Source of the DNA: NORP110 sp051251595
GTDB taxonomy: Bacteria; Pseudomonadota; Alphaproteobacteria; Rhodobacterales; Rhodobacteraceae
Assembly: GCA_051251595.1 (NCBI GenBank)
Contig: JBPOFA010000001.1
Coordinates: forward strand, 248,001-312,000
DNA: 64,000 nt
Reading direction: 5' to 3'
The position numbers and the translations under genes are program-made. The notes under the pieces were generated by a model. That model was not told the origin of the DNA and searched no databases. It worked only from the letters and a program-made list of their open reading frames with translations. Below, piece by piece: positions 17,959 to 25,909 of the stretch; the first letter of the stretch is position 1, and each line of letters begins with the position of its first letter.

Positions 17959-18330
17959 TTGAACGCATTGCAAATGGCACAAAATGCTTATGCCTCAACC
18001 GGCGCCCCTATACGGACAGAGCGCGGAAATGAGGGCGACATTATTGCGCGAGTCACGCATGATCTTAAACGATCTGATCCTAAAAAGAATTTTAAGGAAT
18101 TCGTCACCGCACTGCACCAAAACAGACAAATGTGGATCCTTTTGGCCGTCGATGTCGCCAGTGAAGAAAACGGCCTTCCCCAAGATCTGAGGGCGCAAAT
18201 TTTCTATCTTTACGAATTCACGATGGACCGAACGTCACGTATTTTGGCGGGAAGCGCCACAGCTGATTCCCTAATTGAAGTAAATACCGCAATCCTTCGC
18301 GGACTACGTCATCAGGAGGGCACATCATGA
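17959..18330 (+). CDS. flaF: Flagellar biosynthesis regulator FlaF
   Basis: Alphaproteobacterial protein of 123 residues needed for flagellin synthesis or secretion; in Caulobacter it acts with FlbT on flagellin mRNA. It starts with the family-typical MAQNAYASTGAPIRTERGNEGDIIARVT and has LRAQIFYLYEFT in the second half. Initiation is at a TTG (17959) behind a strong AAGGAAGGA. Its stop overlaps the flbT start by 4 bp. Confidence 0.92.
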   Translation: MNALQMAQNAYASTGAPIRTERGNEGDIIARVTHDLKRSDPKKNFKEFVTALHQNRQMWILLAVDVASEENGLPQDLRAQIFYLYEFTMDRTSRILAGSATADSLIEVNTAILRGLRHQEGTS

Positions 18331-18731
18331 GCGGACTTGTTCTTAAACTCGGGCCCAAAGAACGCGTCCTAATAAACGGCGCCGTCATCGAAAATGGGGA
18401 TCGCAGATGTAAATTGTCGATCATGACACCAAACGCAAATATACTCAGGCTGCGTGATGCATTGCATCCAGAGGAAGTCAACACGCCAGTGCGACGGGTC
18501 TGTTATATCGCTCAACTGGTTCTGTCGGGTGACGCCGTTCCGGACGAGGCAACGCCACAATTGTTGCGAGGTATTGAACAGCTAAGCCAAGTTTTTAAAG
18601 ATTCTGACAGTCGGTTTCTTTTGGCAAGAGCAACCCAGTCCATTCTGGACGGGCAGTTTTATCAATCGATGAAAGCGCTTAGGGAAATTCTACCGCGCGA
18701 AGAACGTCTTATGGCAACAAGAGCAACATGA
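18327..18731 (+). CDS. flbT: Flagellin mRNA regulator FlbT
   Basis: Post-transcriptional regulator of 134 residues; in Caulobacter FlbT binds the 5' leader of flagellin mRNA and promotes its decay until the hook is finished. The family pattern LVLKLGPKERVLINGAVIENGDRR and the YIAQLVLSGD segment are present. It overlaps flaF and the following DUF1217-type gene by 4 bp each, so the three are coupled. The roughly 85-nt fliC leader is the expected RNA target, by inference. Confidence 0.93.
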   Translation: MSGLVLKLGPKERVLINGAVIENGDRRCKLSIMTPNANILRLRDALHPEEVNTPVRRVCYIAQLVLSGDAVPDEATPQLLRGIEQLSQVFKDSDSRFLLARATQSILDGQFYQSMKALREILPREERLMATRAT

Positions 18732-19555
18732 GCTTTCAACCTATCATTCCTTTCTCCGGCGTCGCCGGTTGGGGATTTCTTCAACGAACAATGGAAGACC
18801 AGACCAAAGCCTTTGCGGATTCCCAACAGATCAAACGGGACCGCGACTATTTTCGTGAAAACATAAGCTCTGTCACCTCAGCCCAGGATCTCGTGGCCGA
18901 CCGACGTCTATTATCTGTCGCACTGGGCGCGTTTGGTCTGGGGGAAGACATTAACAATACGTTCTTCATCAAAAAGGTGTTGGAAGATGGAACTTTGGAC
19001 GATGACGCTTTGTCGAACAGGCTTGCTGACAAACGATACTCTGAATTTTCAAGGACATTTGGTTTCGGCGACACCGGAATTGGATACACACAAATTTCGA
19101 CCTTTGCGGACAAGATCATCGCATCCTACGAAACGAAAGAGTTTGAAAAAGCAGTCGGCGATCAAAATGAAAACTTACGGTTGGCGCTTGGCTTCAGCCA
19201 AGACCTTGCAGGTATATTATCCAAACAAAGTACAGAAAACGGTTTTTGGTTTTCTGTCTTAGGATCGCCTCCGACACGGCGCGTGTTTGAGCAAGCATTG
19301 GGTGTGCCATCCGCTGTGGCAACTCTGGATCTGGACAGGCAGGTTGAAGAATTCAGAAGCCGTGCAGACCGAGTTTTTGGAAAAAGCGAAGTTTCAGAAT
19401 ATTCGGATCCAGATACGCAAGAAGAACTTGTGAAAAGGTTTTTGATTCGGGCCGAACTGACCTCACTCGCCACGGCCACGTCATCAGGGTCGATCGTATT
19501 GACACTATTACAAAACGCAGGGCCGGGAAATCAGGCCGGTCTGCTTGGTACATAA
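18728..19555 (+). CDS. DUF1217-type flagellar-cluster protein
   Basis: A 275-residue protein without signal peptide or membrane segment. The FRENISSVTSAQDLVADRRLLSVALGAFGL region and TFGFGDTG resemble DUF1217 proteins of alphaproteobacterial flagellar clusters, where the domain often occurs beside flagellin or hook genes. Function is unknown to me. It is translationally coupled to flbT (4-bp overlap), ends 7 bp from the convergent fliI stop, and probably belongs to filament or hook assembly. The family call is from memory of the pattern. Confidence 0.7.
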   Translation: MSFQPIIPFSGVAGWGFLQRTMEDQTKAFADSQQIKRDRDYFRENISSVTSAQDLVADRRLLSVALGAFGLGEDINNTFFIKKVLEDGTLDDDALSNRLADKRYSEFSRTFGFGDTGIGYTQISTFADKIIASYETKEFEKAVGDQNENLRLALGFSQDLAGILSKQSTENGFWFSVLGSPPTRRVFEQALGVPSAVATLDLDRQVEEFRSRADRVFGKSEVSEYSDPDTQEELVKRFLIRAELTSLATATSSGSIVLTLLQNAGPGNQAGLLGT

Positions 19556-19562
19556 ATTGGCT

Positions 19563-20903
19563 TCAATCTGCTCTTTCGACTGTTTCGTCATCCGGCTGAA
19601 AACAACTCGCCAACTTCTGAAAGCTATGTTCAATTTTGCCAGCCTCACTCGACCCAAAGAAGTCATCTAGCCTTGGCCAAACGTCGATCGCTTCATCAAT
19701 CATTTCATTGCTACCCGAAGAATAAAGACTGGCCCGGATCATCATTTCATTTTGCTCGTAAACACTTAGCGTTTGCCGTGTCCGCGATATCAAATCGTTT
19801 TCATGATTTTCTGCGGCTTCGGGCAGAGATCTAGACACCGAGCGTAAGACGTCGATTGCTGGAAACCGACCTCTTTCCGCGATAGACCGGTCCAACACGA
19901 TGTGCCCGTCCAGAAAGCCGCGCAACATATCTGCAACTGGCTCTTCCATGTCGGATCCAGCAACGAGAACGCTGAAGATTGCAGTGATATCACCACTAAA
20001 CTCAGTTCCGGGTCCCGACCGTTCGCAGAGCTGGGAAATTTCCTGAGACACTGACGGAGGAAATCCTCCTAATGTTCCTGGCTCACCTGAAGCCAATGCA
20101 ATTTCGCGATGCGCCTGCGCAAAGCGGGTGACGGAATCCAGAACAAGGACGACATGATTGCCCTGGTCCCGAAAGTATTCGGCAATTGTCGTTGCAGCTC
20201 TCGCACAACGACGGCGCGTTATTGCCGATCGGTCGGAGGTTGCAGCAACGACGACCGCGCGCGCCATCCCTGTGGGCCCGATAATTTTTTCTACGAACTC
20301 CCTTACCTCTCGACCGCGCTCCCCGACCAATGCAATTACGACCACATCCGCCTGCAATCCCCGGGCCAGCTTGCCCAAGAGCGTCGATTTACCGACGCCG
20401 GACCCAGCAAAAAGACCGACCCGCTGCCCCCGTACAATCGGCAACACCGTGTTCAACACAGAAAGCCCGGTCTGCAATCTCTGCCCCAGACCACGCCGTT
20501 GTGCCGGATTGATCGGTTCACCTTGCAAAGATAGCCCTTCACCACCACGCAAAAGCGGTAATCCATCCAACGCATTTCCATATGGATCAATGACACGACC
20601 CAACCAATTTACATCGGGCCAGATCAAATCGCGGCCCAAATGCACGATCCTGTCCCCGACCTGCACCCCGTCAAGCCGCCCATCCGGGAAGAGTACCACA
20701 CAATCCGGTTTAAGCTGGGACACTTCCGCGAGAACAAATTCGTTATTTTTGCGAACAATTTTAACCATGTCCCCTAACGCCGCAATGTCGCAAAGCCCGG
20801 AAACCAAGACGCACCCCCCCTCAATCGCGATGACGCGGCCAACTCTTTTTACCGGTTTAATGGCGGCGACCTCTGCCTGCAGGGCCTCTAGTCCTAATGT
20901 CAT
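19563..20903 (-). CDS. fliI: Flagellar export ATPase FliI
   Basis: Hexameric F1-beta-like ATPase of the flagellar type III export apparatus. The 446-residue protein has Walker A GSGVGKSTLLGKLARG near residue 165, VLVLDSVTRFAQAHREIALASGEPG as Walker B and the following family signature, and VSQEISQLCERSG. The ATG at 20903, preceded by AGAAGGA, is used in preference to a TTG nine codons upstream. It is the only minus-strand gene between two plus-strand flagellar operons and diverges from flgB. Confidence 0.96.
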   Translation of the reverse strand: MTLGLEALQAEVAAIKPVKRVGRVIAIEGGCVLVSGLCDIAALGDMVKIVRKNNEFVLAEVSQLKPDCVVLFPDGRLDGVQVGDRIVHLGRDLIWPDVNWLGRVIDPYGNALDGLPLLRGGEGLSLQGEPINPAQRRGLGQRLQTGLSVLNTVLPIVRGQRVGLFAGSGVGKSTLLGKLARGLQADVVVIALVGERGREVREFVEKIIGPTGMARAVVVAATSDRSAITRRRCARAATTIAEYFRDQGNHVVLVLDSVTRFAQAHREIALASGEPGTLGGFPPSVSQEISQLCERSGPGTEFSGDITAIFSVLVAGSDMEEPVADMLRGFLDGHIVLDRSIAERGRFPAIDVLRSVSRSLPEAAENHENDLISRTRQTLSVYEQNEMMIRASLYSSGSNEMIDEAIDVWPRLDDFFGSSEAGKIEHSFQKLASCFQPDDETVERAD

Positions 20904-20951
20904 CGGATATTCCTTCTTGGGTTCTGACAACAGTTTTTAAAGGAATCAGGG

Positions 20952-20966
20952 TTAAGCCTTGGTTGA
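20952..20966. promoter_or_regulatory. CtrA-like site between fliI and flgB
   Basis: TTAA-N7-TTGA, 7 of 8 matches to the CtrA consensus, in the short gap between the divergent fliI and flgB starts. It ends 24 bp before the flgB ATG and lies 49 bp from the fliI ATG, so it fits fliI spacing better unless flgB has a very short leader. Confidence 0.4.
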
Positions 20967-20989
20967 AGCCAATCGAGGGAGAAGCCCCG

Positions 20990-21382
20990 ATGTTTGAAAA
21001 TTTGGAAGTTTTCCGCGTCGCAAACCAATTTGCGCAACACACAGAGCGCCAGCACAGCATCATCGCGCGAAATATCGCGAATGCTGATACGCCGGGCTAT
21101 AGGGCGGTGACGGTGCAATCTTTTTCCGATGCCTTTTCCGGGGACTCGGGCTTTAAAACGATGCGCGCGACCCGCCAGGGCCACATCCAAGCAACGGAAC
21201 CCTCACAAGCCCGATCCGATACCTTCGCCACAACCAGCGCGGCCTCGCCCAATGGAAATTCTGTTTCATTGGAAACGGAAATGATGAAGGCAACAGATGT
21301 TCGACTTCAGCACGATCTGGCTTTGTCCGTCTATTCCTCTTCCTTGAACATTCTAAAGACCAGCCTTGGCCGCGGTCGGTAG
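20990..21382 (+). CDS. flgB: Flagellar proximal rod protein FlgB
   Basis: Proximal rod subunit of 130 residues, beginning MFENLEVFRVANQF, with the rod/hook signature RNIANADTPGYRAV near residue 35 and the helical C-terminus MMKATDVRLQHDLALSVYSS. The ATG at 20990 gives the normal length; an in-frame upstream extension of 31 codons lies in the promoter region and is rejected. First gene of a nine-gene plus-strand unit. Confidence 0.93.
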   Translation: MFENLEVFRVANQFAQHTERQHSIIARNIANADTPGYRAVTVQSFSDAFSGDSGFKTMRATRQGHIQATEPSQARSDTFATTSAASPNGNSVSLETEMMKATDVRLQHDLALSVYSSSLNILKTSLGRGR

Positions 21383-21393
21383 GAGAGTACAAA

Positions 21394-21786
21394 ATGTCAA
21401 ATCTGCTTCAAAGCATTGAACTATCTGCAAGCGCCATGACGGCCCAGGCAAACCGCATTCGGCACGTTTCGGAAAATATCGCTAACGCCGATACCCCCGG
21501 GTATCATCGGAAAACGGTCGCATTCGAACAAGACTATCGTGCCGGATCAACGACAGGGACTGTAACGACGTCGCCCGTCACCCTTGATCACACCCCGCTG
21601 ACGCAAATCTACGATCCGGGAAGCCCATTGGCCGATGACACCGGCCACTACCAGGGGTCCAATGTTAACCTTGTCGTCGAAATCGCCGACGCCCGGGAAG
21701 CGCAGCGCAGCTATGAAGCGAACCTCAAGATGTTCGATCAAGCCCGGCAAATGTCGCAAAGCTTGCTCGACCTGTTGCGCAGATAG
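21394..21786 (+). CDS. flgC: Flagellar proximal rod protein FlgC
   Basis: Rod subunit of 130 residues with the signature ENIANADTPGYHRKTV near residue 30 and a helical C-terminal NVNLVVEIADAREAQRSYEANLKMF, the standard FlgC ending. It lies 11 bp after flgB and 11 bp before fliE. Confidence 0.94.
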   Translation: MSNLLQSIELSASAMTAQANRIRHVSENIANADTPGYHRKTVAFEQDYRAGSTTGTVTTSPVTLDHTPLTQIYDPGSPLADDTGHYQGSNVNLVVEIADAREAQRSYEANLKMFDQARQMSQSLLDLLRR

Positions 21787-21797
21787 GAAGCATAATC

Positions 21798-22082
21798 ATG
21801 GACTTACGATCTTCAATCGCGGCACAACAATATGCTGCAACCCGTCCAGCTACGGCACCCTCAAAACCGGACGCCGGCACGGGGCTTGGCGAAGTCGTCG
21901 CGGATTTCGCAAAAACCGTTCAATCCGGCGAAGACGCCGCACTTGCGACAATGACAAACGGCGCGGACCCACAATCCTTGGTTCAGGCACTTGCCCAAAC
22001 AGAACTTGCCGTGGAAACCGCCGTCACCGTGCGCGACAAAATCGTTGAAGCGTACCAGGAAATTCTGCGGATGCCGGTGTGA
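21798..22082 (+). CDS. fliE: Flagellar MS ring–rod adaptor FliE
   Basis: Small 94-residue helical protein that joins the MS ring or export gate to the rod. The C-terminal pattern QALAQTELAVETAVTVRDKIVEAYQEILRMPV is the conserved FliE ending. AGGAAG precedes the ATG. It sits between flgC and fliQ in the usual order. Confidence 0.93.
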   Translation: MDLRSSIAAQQYAATRPATAPSKPDAGTGLGEVVADFAKTVQSGEDAALATMTNGADPQSLVQALAQTELAVETAVTVRDKIVEAYQEILRMPV

Positions 22083-22086
22083 TCTA

Positions 22087-22353
22087 ATGACAGAAAACCT
22101 CTTATACGACATCCTGCGAAGAGCGCTTTGGATATCCGTCGAAGTGTCGCTTCCGATCTTAAGCGTCGCTTTGATCGCTGGTCTGATCGTCGGTTTGTTC
22201 CAGGCTTTGACCTCTATCCAGGAAATGACCCTGACTTTTGTGCCAAAGCTTGCCGCCATCCTTTTGGTGTTCTGGGCGACCATGGGGTTCATGACAGAAA
22301 CCTTGGTCGGCTTCTTTTCACACGATCTTGTCCCCCTCATTGCCGGAATTTGA
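22087..22353 (+). CDS. fliQ: Flagellar export gate protein FliQ
   Basis: Two-transmembrane export-gate subunit of 88 residues. It starts MTENLLYDILRRALW and contains the conserved GLFQALTSIQEMTLTFVPK loop between its two membrane helices. The ATG at 22087, 4 bp after the fliE stop, gives the family's normal length; upstream in-frame sequence is fliE read in another frame. Together with FliP and FliR it forms the export channel. Confidence 0.95.
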   Translation: MTENLLYDILRRALWISVEVSLPILSVALIAGLIVGLFQALTSIQEMTLTFVPKLAAILLVFWATMGFMTETLVGFFSHDLVPLIAGI

Positions 22354-22356
22354 ACA

Positions 22357-23073
22357 ATGGATAACGCAGGTTACACGTCCCTTACCCGACAATCCGGTCT
22401 GTTGCGCGAAATGCAGGTGGTCGCAAACAACATTGCCAACATTTCCACAACCGGATTTCAAAAAGAAGGTCTGCTCTTTGCGGAATTTGTGAATGACTTG
22501 GAAAATGGCGGCGCCTCTTTGTCCATGGCCAATGCCGATGTTCAAATCACCAGTACCGCACAAGGCCCGCTGTCCGAGACACAGAACACCTTTGACCTTG
22601 CGATCGAGGGACCCGGGTACTTTTTGGTCCAAGGGTCGGACGGCGTCCAAATGACCCGTGCGGGCAATTTCGGCACCAATGCAGAGGGCGAACTTGTGGC
22701 AAGTGATGGGGCGCGGGTTATGGATGACGGCCGGGCGGCGATCATCGTTCCACCAGATGCCAAGGGCATCACAATTTCAGCAGACGGAACCTTGTCTGCA
22801 GATGGGCGCCCACTTGGACAGATCGGTGTTTTTATCACGGACAACATCAACGAAATGTCGCGCCACAATGGCGTTCGGTTTGAACCTCAAGGCGATGTCA
22901 ATCCCGTCGACGACCCCAAAGTTTTGCAAGGGTTTCTGGAAGGATCAAACGTCAATCCTGTTCTGGAAATCACCCGAATGATCGAAGTGCAGCACGCCTA
23001 TGAAATGGGTCAAAAACTGATGGACCAGGAAGATCAGCGTATACGCAATGTCCTGCAGACATTGGGCAAGTAA
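22357..23073 (+). CDS. flgF: Flagellar proximal rod protein FlgF
   Basis: Rod protein of 238 residues with the N-terminal NNIANISTTGFQKEGLLF motif, the central LAIEGPGYFLVQ with TRAGNF, and a C-terminal GSNVNPVLEITRMIEVQHAYE. The motif set is shared with FlgG, but the shorter length and order before flgG fit FlgF. It starts 3 bp after fliQ. Confidence 0.93.
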   Translation: MDNAGYTSLTRQSGLLREMQVVANNIANISTTGFQKEGLLFAEFVNDLENGGASLSMANADVQITSTAQGPLSETQNTFDLAIEGPGYFLVQGSDGVQMTRAGNFGTNAEGELVASDGARVMDDGRAAIIVPPDAKGITISADGTLSADGRPLGQIGVFITDNINEMSRHNGVRFEPQGDVNPVDDPKVLQGFLEGSNVNPVLEITRMIEVQHAYEMGQKLMDQEDQRIRNVLQTLGK

Positions 23074-23084
23074 AGGAGCCGATT

Positions 23085-23870
23085 ATGCGAGCCTTAAAAA
23101 TCGCCGCGACAGGTATGAGCGCGCAACAAATGCGGGTCGAAGTGATCTCTAACAACTTGGCGAATATGAGCACCACGGGCTACAACGCCCGACGCGCCGA
23201 ATTTGCCGATCTTCACTATCAACAATTGACGCGACCAGGATCAATAAACGCGGCGGATGGAACCGTGCTTCCAACCGGGGTTCAACTTGGCTTGGGCGTC
23301 CGTCCATCTGCAGTATCGGTCAACATTTCCCAAGGGTCCTTATCCGCAACCAACGGCGATTTGGATCTGGCGATCGAGGGCAAAGGTTACTTTGAGGTGA
23401 CGTTACCCTCTGGCGCTTCGGCCTATACCCGAGACGGCGCATTAAAGCGTTCCGGTGATGGTTTGATCGTGACATCAGATGGGTTTGGTGTGGTGCCAGA
23501 TATCGTCATTCCCGAAGACGCCCGCAGTATTTCGATAAATGCAGATGGTGAGATTTACGCCTATTTCACCGACCGGGTCGAACCCGAACTTTTGGGGCAA
23601 TTCACCCTCGCCGGGTTCTCCAACAGCAAAGGGTTAGAGGCGATCGGCAACAATCTGTTCCTGGAAACAGAGGCATCCGGGTCCCCTCTGGTCGCCGCGC
23701 CGGGCGAAGACGGTCTGGGCACCGTGCGCCAAGGCTATCTGGAAGACTCTTCGGTCGATGCGGTGCGGCAAGTCACCGAACTGATCGAAGCGCAACGCGG
23801 ATATGAACTGAACGCCAAAGTCATCACTGCAGCGGATCAGATGATGTCCGCCACCACTCAGGTCCGGTAA
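23085..23870 (+). CDS. flgG: Flagellar distal rod protein FlgG
   Basis: Distal rod subunit of 261 residues. It begins MRALKIAATGMSAQQMRVEV and has NNLANMSTTGYNARRAEF, DLAIEGKGYFEV and the C-terminal VRQVTELIEAQRGYELNAKVI, all diagnostic of FlgG. AAAGGAG lies upstream. The TAA stop is immediately followed by the flgA ATG. Confidence 0.96.
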   Translation: MRALKIAATGMSAQQMRVEVISNNLANMSTTGYNARRAEFADLHYQQLTRPGSINAADGTVLPTGVQLGLGVRPSAVSVNISQGSLSATNGDLDLAIEGKGYFEVTLPSGASAYTRDGALKRSGDGLIVTSDGFGVVPDIVIPEDARSISINADGEIYAYFTDRVEPELLGQFTLAGFSNSKGLEAIGNNLFLETEASGSPLVAAPGEDGLGTVRQGYLEDSSVDAVRQVTELIEAQRGYELNAKVITAADQMMSATTQVR

Positions 23871-24305
23871 ATGAAACCTATTGTCGTCATATCTTTGGTT
23901 CTGGGTTTGCTTTCAAATGCGGCTTTCGCAGACACTTTGCGCGCGGCGCGGACCATCCGCAGCAACACCATTCTCACTGCTGCTGATGTGATCGTCGAAA
24001 AAAACGCAAACCCAAGTGCATTTTCCAAACCGTCTGACGTAATCGGGATGGAGGCGCGGGTAATTCTATACGAAGGCCGCCCCATTTCGCGTGATCAAAT
24101 TGGGCCAGCAGCCGTGATTCAACGAAATGAAATTGTGACATTGGTGTTCCTGCGCGGCAGTCTTTTGATCTCAACCGAAGCGCGATCTCTTGGCAGGGCC
24201 GGCGTCGGTGACACCCTAAAAGTCATGAACATCGCCTCTAGAACCAGCCTAACCGGCACGGTGGACGCCAACGGAAATGTGGTCGTTGACGGGCTCGGGC
24301 AATAG
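23871..24305 (+). CDS. flgA: Flagellar P-ring assembly chaperone FlgA
   Basis: Periplasmic chaperone for the P-ring protein FlgI. The 144-residue precursor has a Sec signal peptide (ISLVLGLLSNAAFA) and a compact SAF-type domain with LRAARTIRSNTILTAADV, MEARVILYEGRPI and a C-terminal TSLTGTVDANGNVVV, as in the chaperone. It is shorter than the E. coli protein (single C-terminal half), as is common in alphaproteobacteria. Coupled to flgG. Confidence 0.92.
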   Translation: MKPIVVISLVLGLLSNAAFADTLRAARTIRSNTILTAADVIVEKNANPSAFSKPSDVIGMEARVILYEGRPISRDQIGPAAVIQRNEIVTLVFLRGSLLISTEARSLGRAGVGDTLKVMNIASRTSLTGTVDANGNVVVDGLGQ

Positions 24306-24322
24306 CGAAACTAGGACAAAAT

Positions 24323-25042
24323 ATGAAATATCTTTTGCCATCCTTGGCTCTTTTGTTGGGCTGTTCAAACGGCGACTTCGTCGAACGCAGTGCAGCGCTG
24401 TCCAGCAACCAGACGGGCGCGGAACACAATGCAATGATGTCACCAGGTCTTCCTTACCGGCTCGACCGGCGCGGACCATATGATCAGGCTTCGCTGTGGA
24501 GCTCTGGCAAACAATCGCTTTTGGGTGATCGTCGCGCAATCGGTCAGGGCGACATCATGACCGTCGTGATCGAAATCGATGACAAAGCCGAAATTTCAAA
24601 TTCATCTTCCCGGGAGCGCACCGGATCCGAAGATTTGTCCATTCCGTCACTGCTCGGCATCCCCCAAAGAATAAACCCTTTGTTGCCAGAGGGCGCCAGC
24701 TTGGATCCCGCAGTCGCGCTGAAATCATCGAGCAAATCCGCAGGCGACGGCTCTGTCCGTCGCAAGGAAAAACTGACGCTTAGGGTTGCGGCCACGATTA
24801 CCGGTGTGTTGCCCAATGGTGTCCTGCAAATCGAAGGGTCACAAGAAGTTCGGGTCAATTTCGAAGTCCGCGAACTGCTGGTCTCTGGCTATGTGCGGCC
24901 AGAAGACATTTCGCGACAAAATGAAATAACCTACGATAAAATTGCGTCGGCGCGAATTTCTTATGGCGGACGCGGACAAATATCCAATGTCCAAAAACCA
25001 AGACCTGGCCAACAGGTTCTTGGCCAAGTCCTACCATTTTAG
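24323..25042 (+). CDS. flgH: Flagellar L-ring lipoprotein FlgH
   Basis: Outer-membrane ring subunit of 239 residues. The signal peptide ends in the lipobox LLLGC, so the mature protein is lipid-anchored at Cys. LWSSGKQSLLGDRRAIGQGDIMTV, LRVAATITGVLPNGVLQIEG and REDISR-like VRPEDISRQNEI are standard FlgH segments. It follows flgA by 17 bp. Confidence 0.95.
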   Translation: MKYLLPSLALLLGCSNGDFVERSAALSSNQTGAEHNAMMSPGLPYRLDRRGPYDQASLWSSGKQSLLGDRRAIGQGDIMTVVIEIDDKAEISNSSSRERTGSEDLSIPSLLGIPQRINPLLPEGASLDPAVALKSSSKSAGDGSVRRKEKLTLRVAATITGVLPNGVLQIEGSQEVRVNFEVRELLVSGYVRPEDISRQNEITYDKIASARISYGGRGQISNVQKPRPGQQVLGQVLPF

Positions 25043-25053
25043 GATCTTAAGAG

Positions 25054-25554
25054 ATGCGTAAACTCTTGCCAGTTATTTTGTCCCTGATGGGCCTTGTCGC
25101 GGGTATCGGCGCAGGCAAAATTTTGCAACCTGAACCGGTTGCGGAAAATGCGCTTGGCCCATGCGGCGATATTGCATCGCATGACGCTGCTGACCATACC
25201 GAAACAACCCAAATTCAACCCGCCAATTTGAATGTCGATTTCGTCAAGTTGAACAATCAATTTGTGGTTCCGGTAGTCTTCGAAGGAAAAGTAACGTCTT
25301 TGGTCGTCCTCTCCTTGACCTTGGAAATTGTGACTGGAGGGCAAGATCAAGTCTATCAATTGGAACCGAAACTGCGTGACATTTTTCTTCAGGTTCTTTT
25401 TGATCACGCCAATGCAGGCGGTTTCGATGGCGTTTTTACGACCAGCCGAAACATGGACCTGCTGCGCCAAGCCCTGTTGGAAACAGCGCAAAAAACACTC
25501 GGCGACGCCGTATCAGATGTATTGATCGTCGATTTGGTCCGTCAAGATGTCTGA
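25054..25554 (+). CDS. FliL-like flagellar basal-body protein (second paralogue)
   Basis: A 166-residue single-pass or signal-anchored protein. It has an N-terminal hydrophobic segment (LPVILSLMGLVAGIGAGKIL) and a periplasmic domain with VVPVVFEGKVTSLVVLSLTLEI, KLRDIFLQVLFDHANAG and LGDAVSDVLIVDLV, the strand-helix-strand order of FliL C-terminal domains. It ends the flgB operon, 11 bp after flgH. A second, more typical FliL is encoded at 35,015–35,500. Its role may be near the L/P rings or the stators; this is not known. Confidence 0.65.
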   Translation: MRKLLPVILSLMGLVAGIGAGKILQPEPVAENALGPCGDIASHDAADHTETTQIQPANLNVDFVKLNNQFVVPVVFEGKVTSLVVLSLTLEIVTGGQDQVYQLEPKLRDIFLQVLFDHANAGGFDGVFTTSRNMDLLRQALLETAQKTLGDAVSDVLIVDLVRQDV

Positions 25555-25573
25555 GAAGGCACCGACAATCTCT

Positions 25574-25909
25574 CTACCTTGAACCGTCATTCTTTCGAGC
25601 AAGCTTTCGCACGACATCCGCGCGCCCAATTGCAGTCTTAAGCTCTATGGCCTGACGTTCTTTCGCCGCCAAAGAATTGGCCTGCCGCAACAACATCGAT
25701 TGTATTTCTTGCTGTAACCAAGCGTTCCACACACCGCGTTGACCAATGGCAAGAGCATGGGTCGTGTCAGGTTCGGCATATTGCGCCCGAAGCTCACTTA
25801 ATTCCTCCTCCACCTGAGAAATCTGCTTGGCCAATTCAGCGTATTTTTCACGTTGCTGGACTTCGATAAGCTCAACAATTGGGATCAGCTCTTGAAACGA
25901 GTTTTTCAT
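25574..25909 (-). CDS. Coiled-coil protein, FliJ candidate
   Basis: A 111-residue charged protein predicted to be nearly all helical: LIPIVELIEVQQREKYAELAKQ and SQVEEELSELRAQYAE form one heptad-rich helix and LLRQANSLAAKERQAIELKTAIGRA a second. That antiparallel coiled coil, the size, and the 4-bp overlap with flhB suggest FliJ, the stalk-like partner of the FliI hexamer, which is otherwise not found in the island. FliJ is poorly conserved in sequence, so this is inference from architecture and location. Confidence 0.5.
   Translation of the reverse strand: MKNSFQELIPIVELIEVQQREKYAELAKQISQVEEELSELRAQYAEPDTTHALAIGQRGVWNAWLQQEIQSMLLRQANSLAAKERQAIELKTAIGRADVVRKLARKNDGSR

Noticed and set aside
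20158..20940. 260-codon plus-strand frame opposite fliI running toward flgB
   Set aside because: Pro-, Arg- and Thr-rich shadow of fliI.
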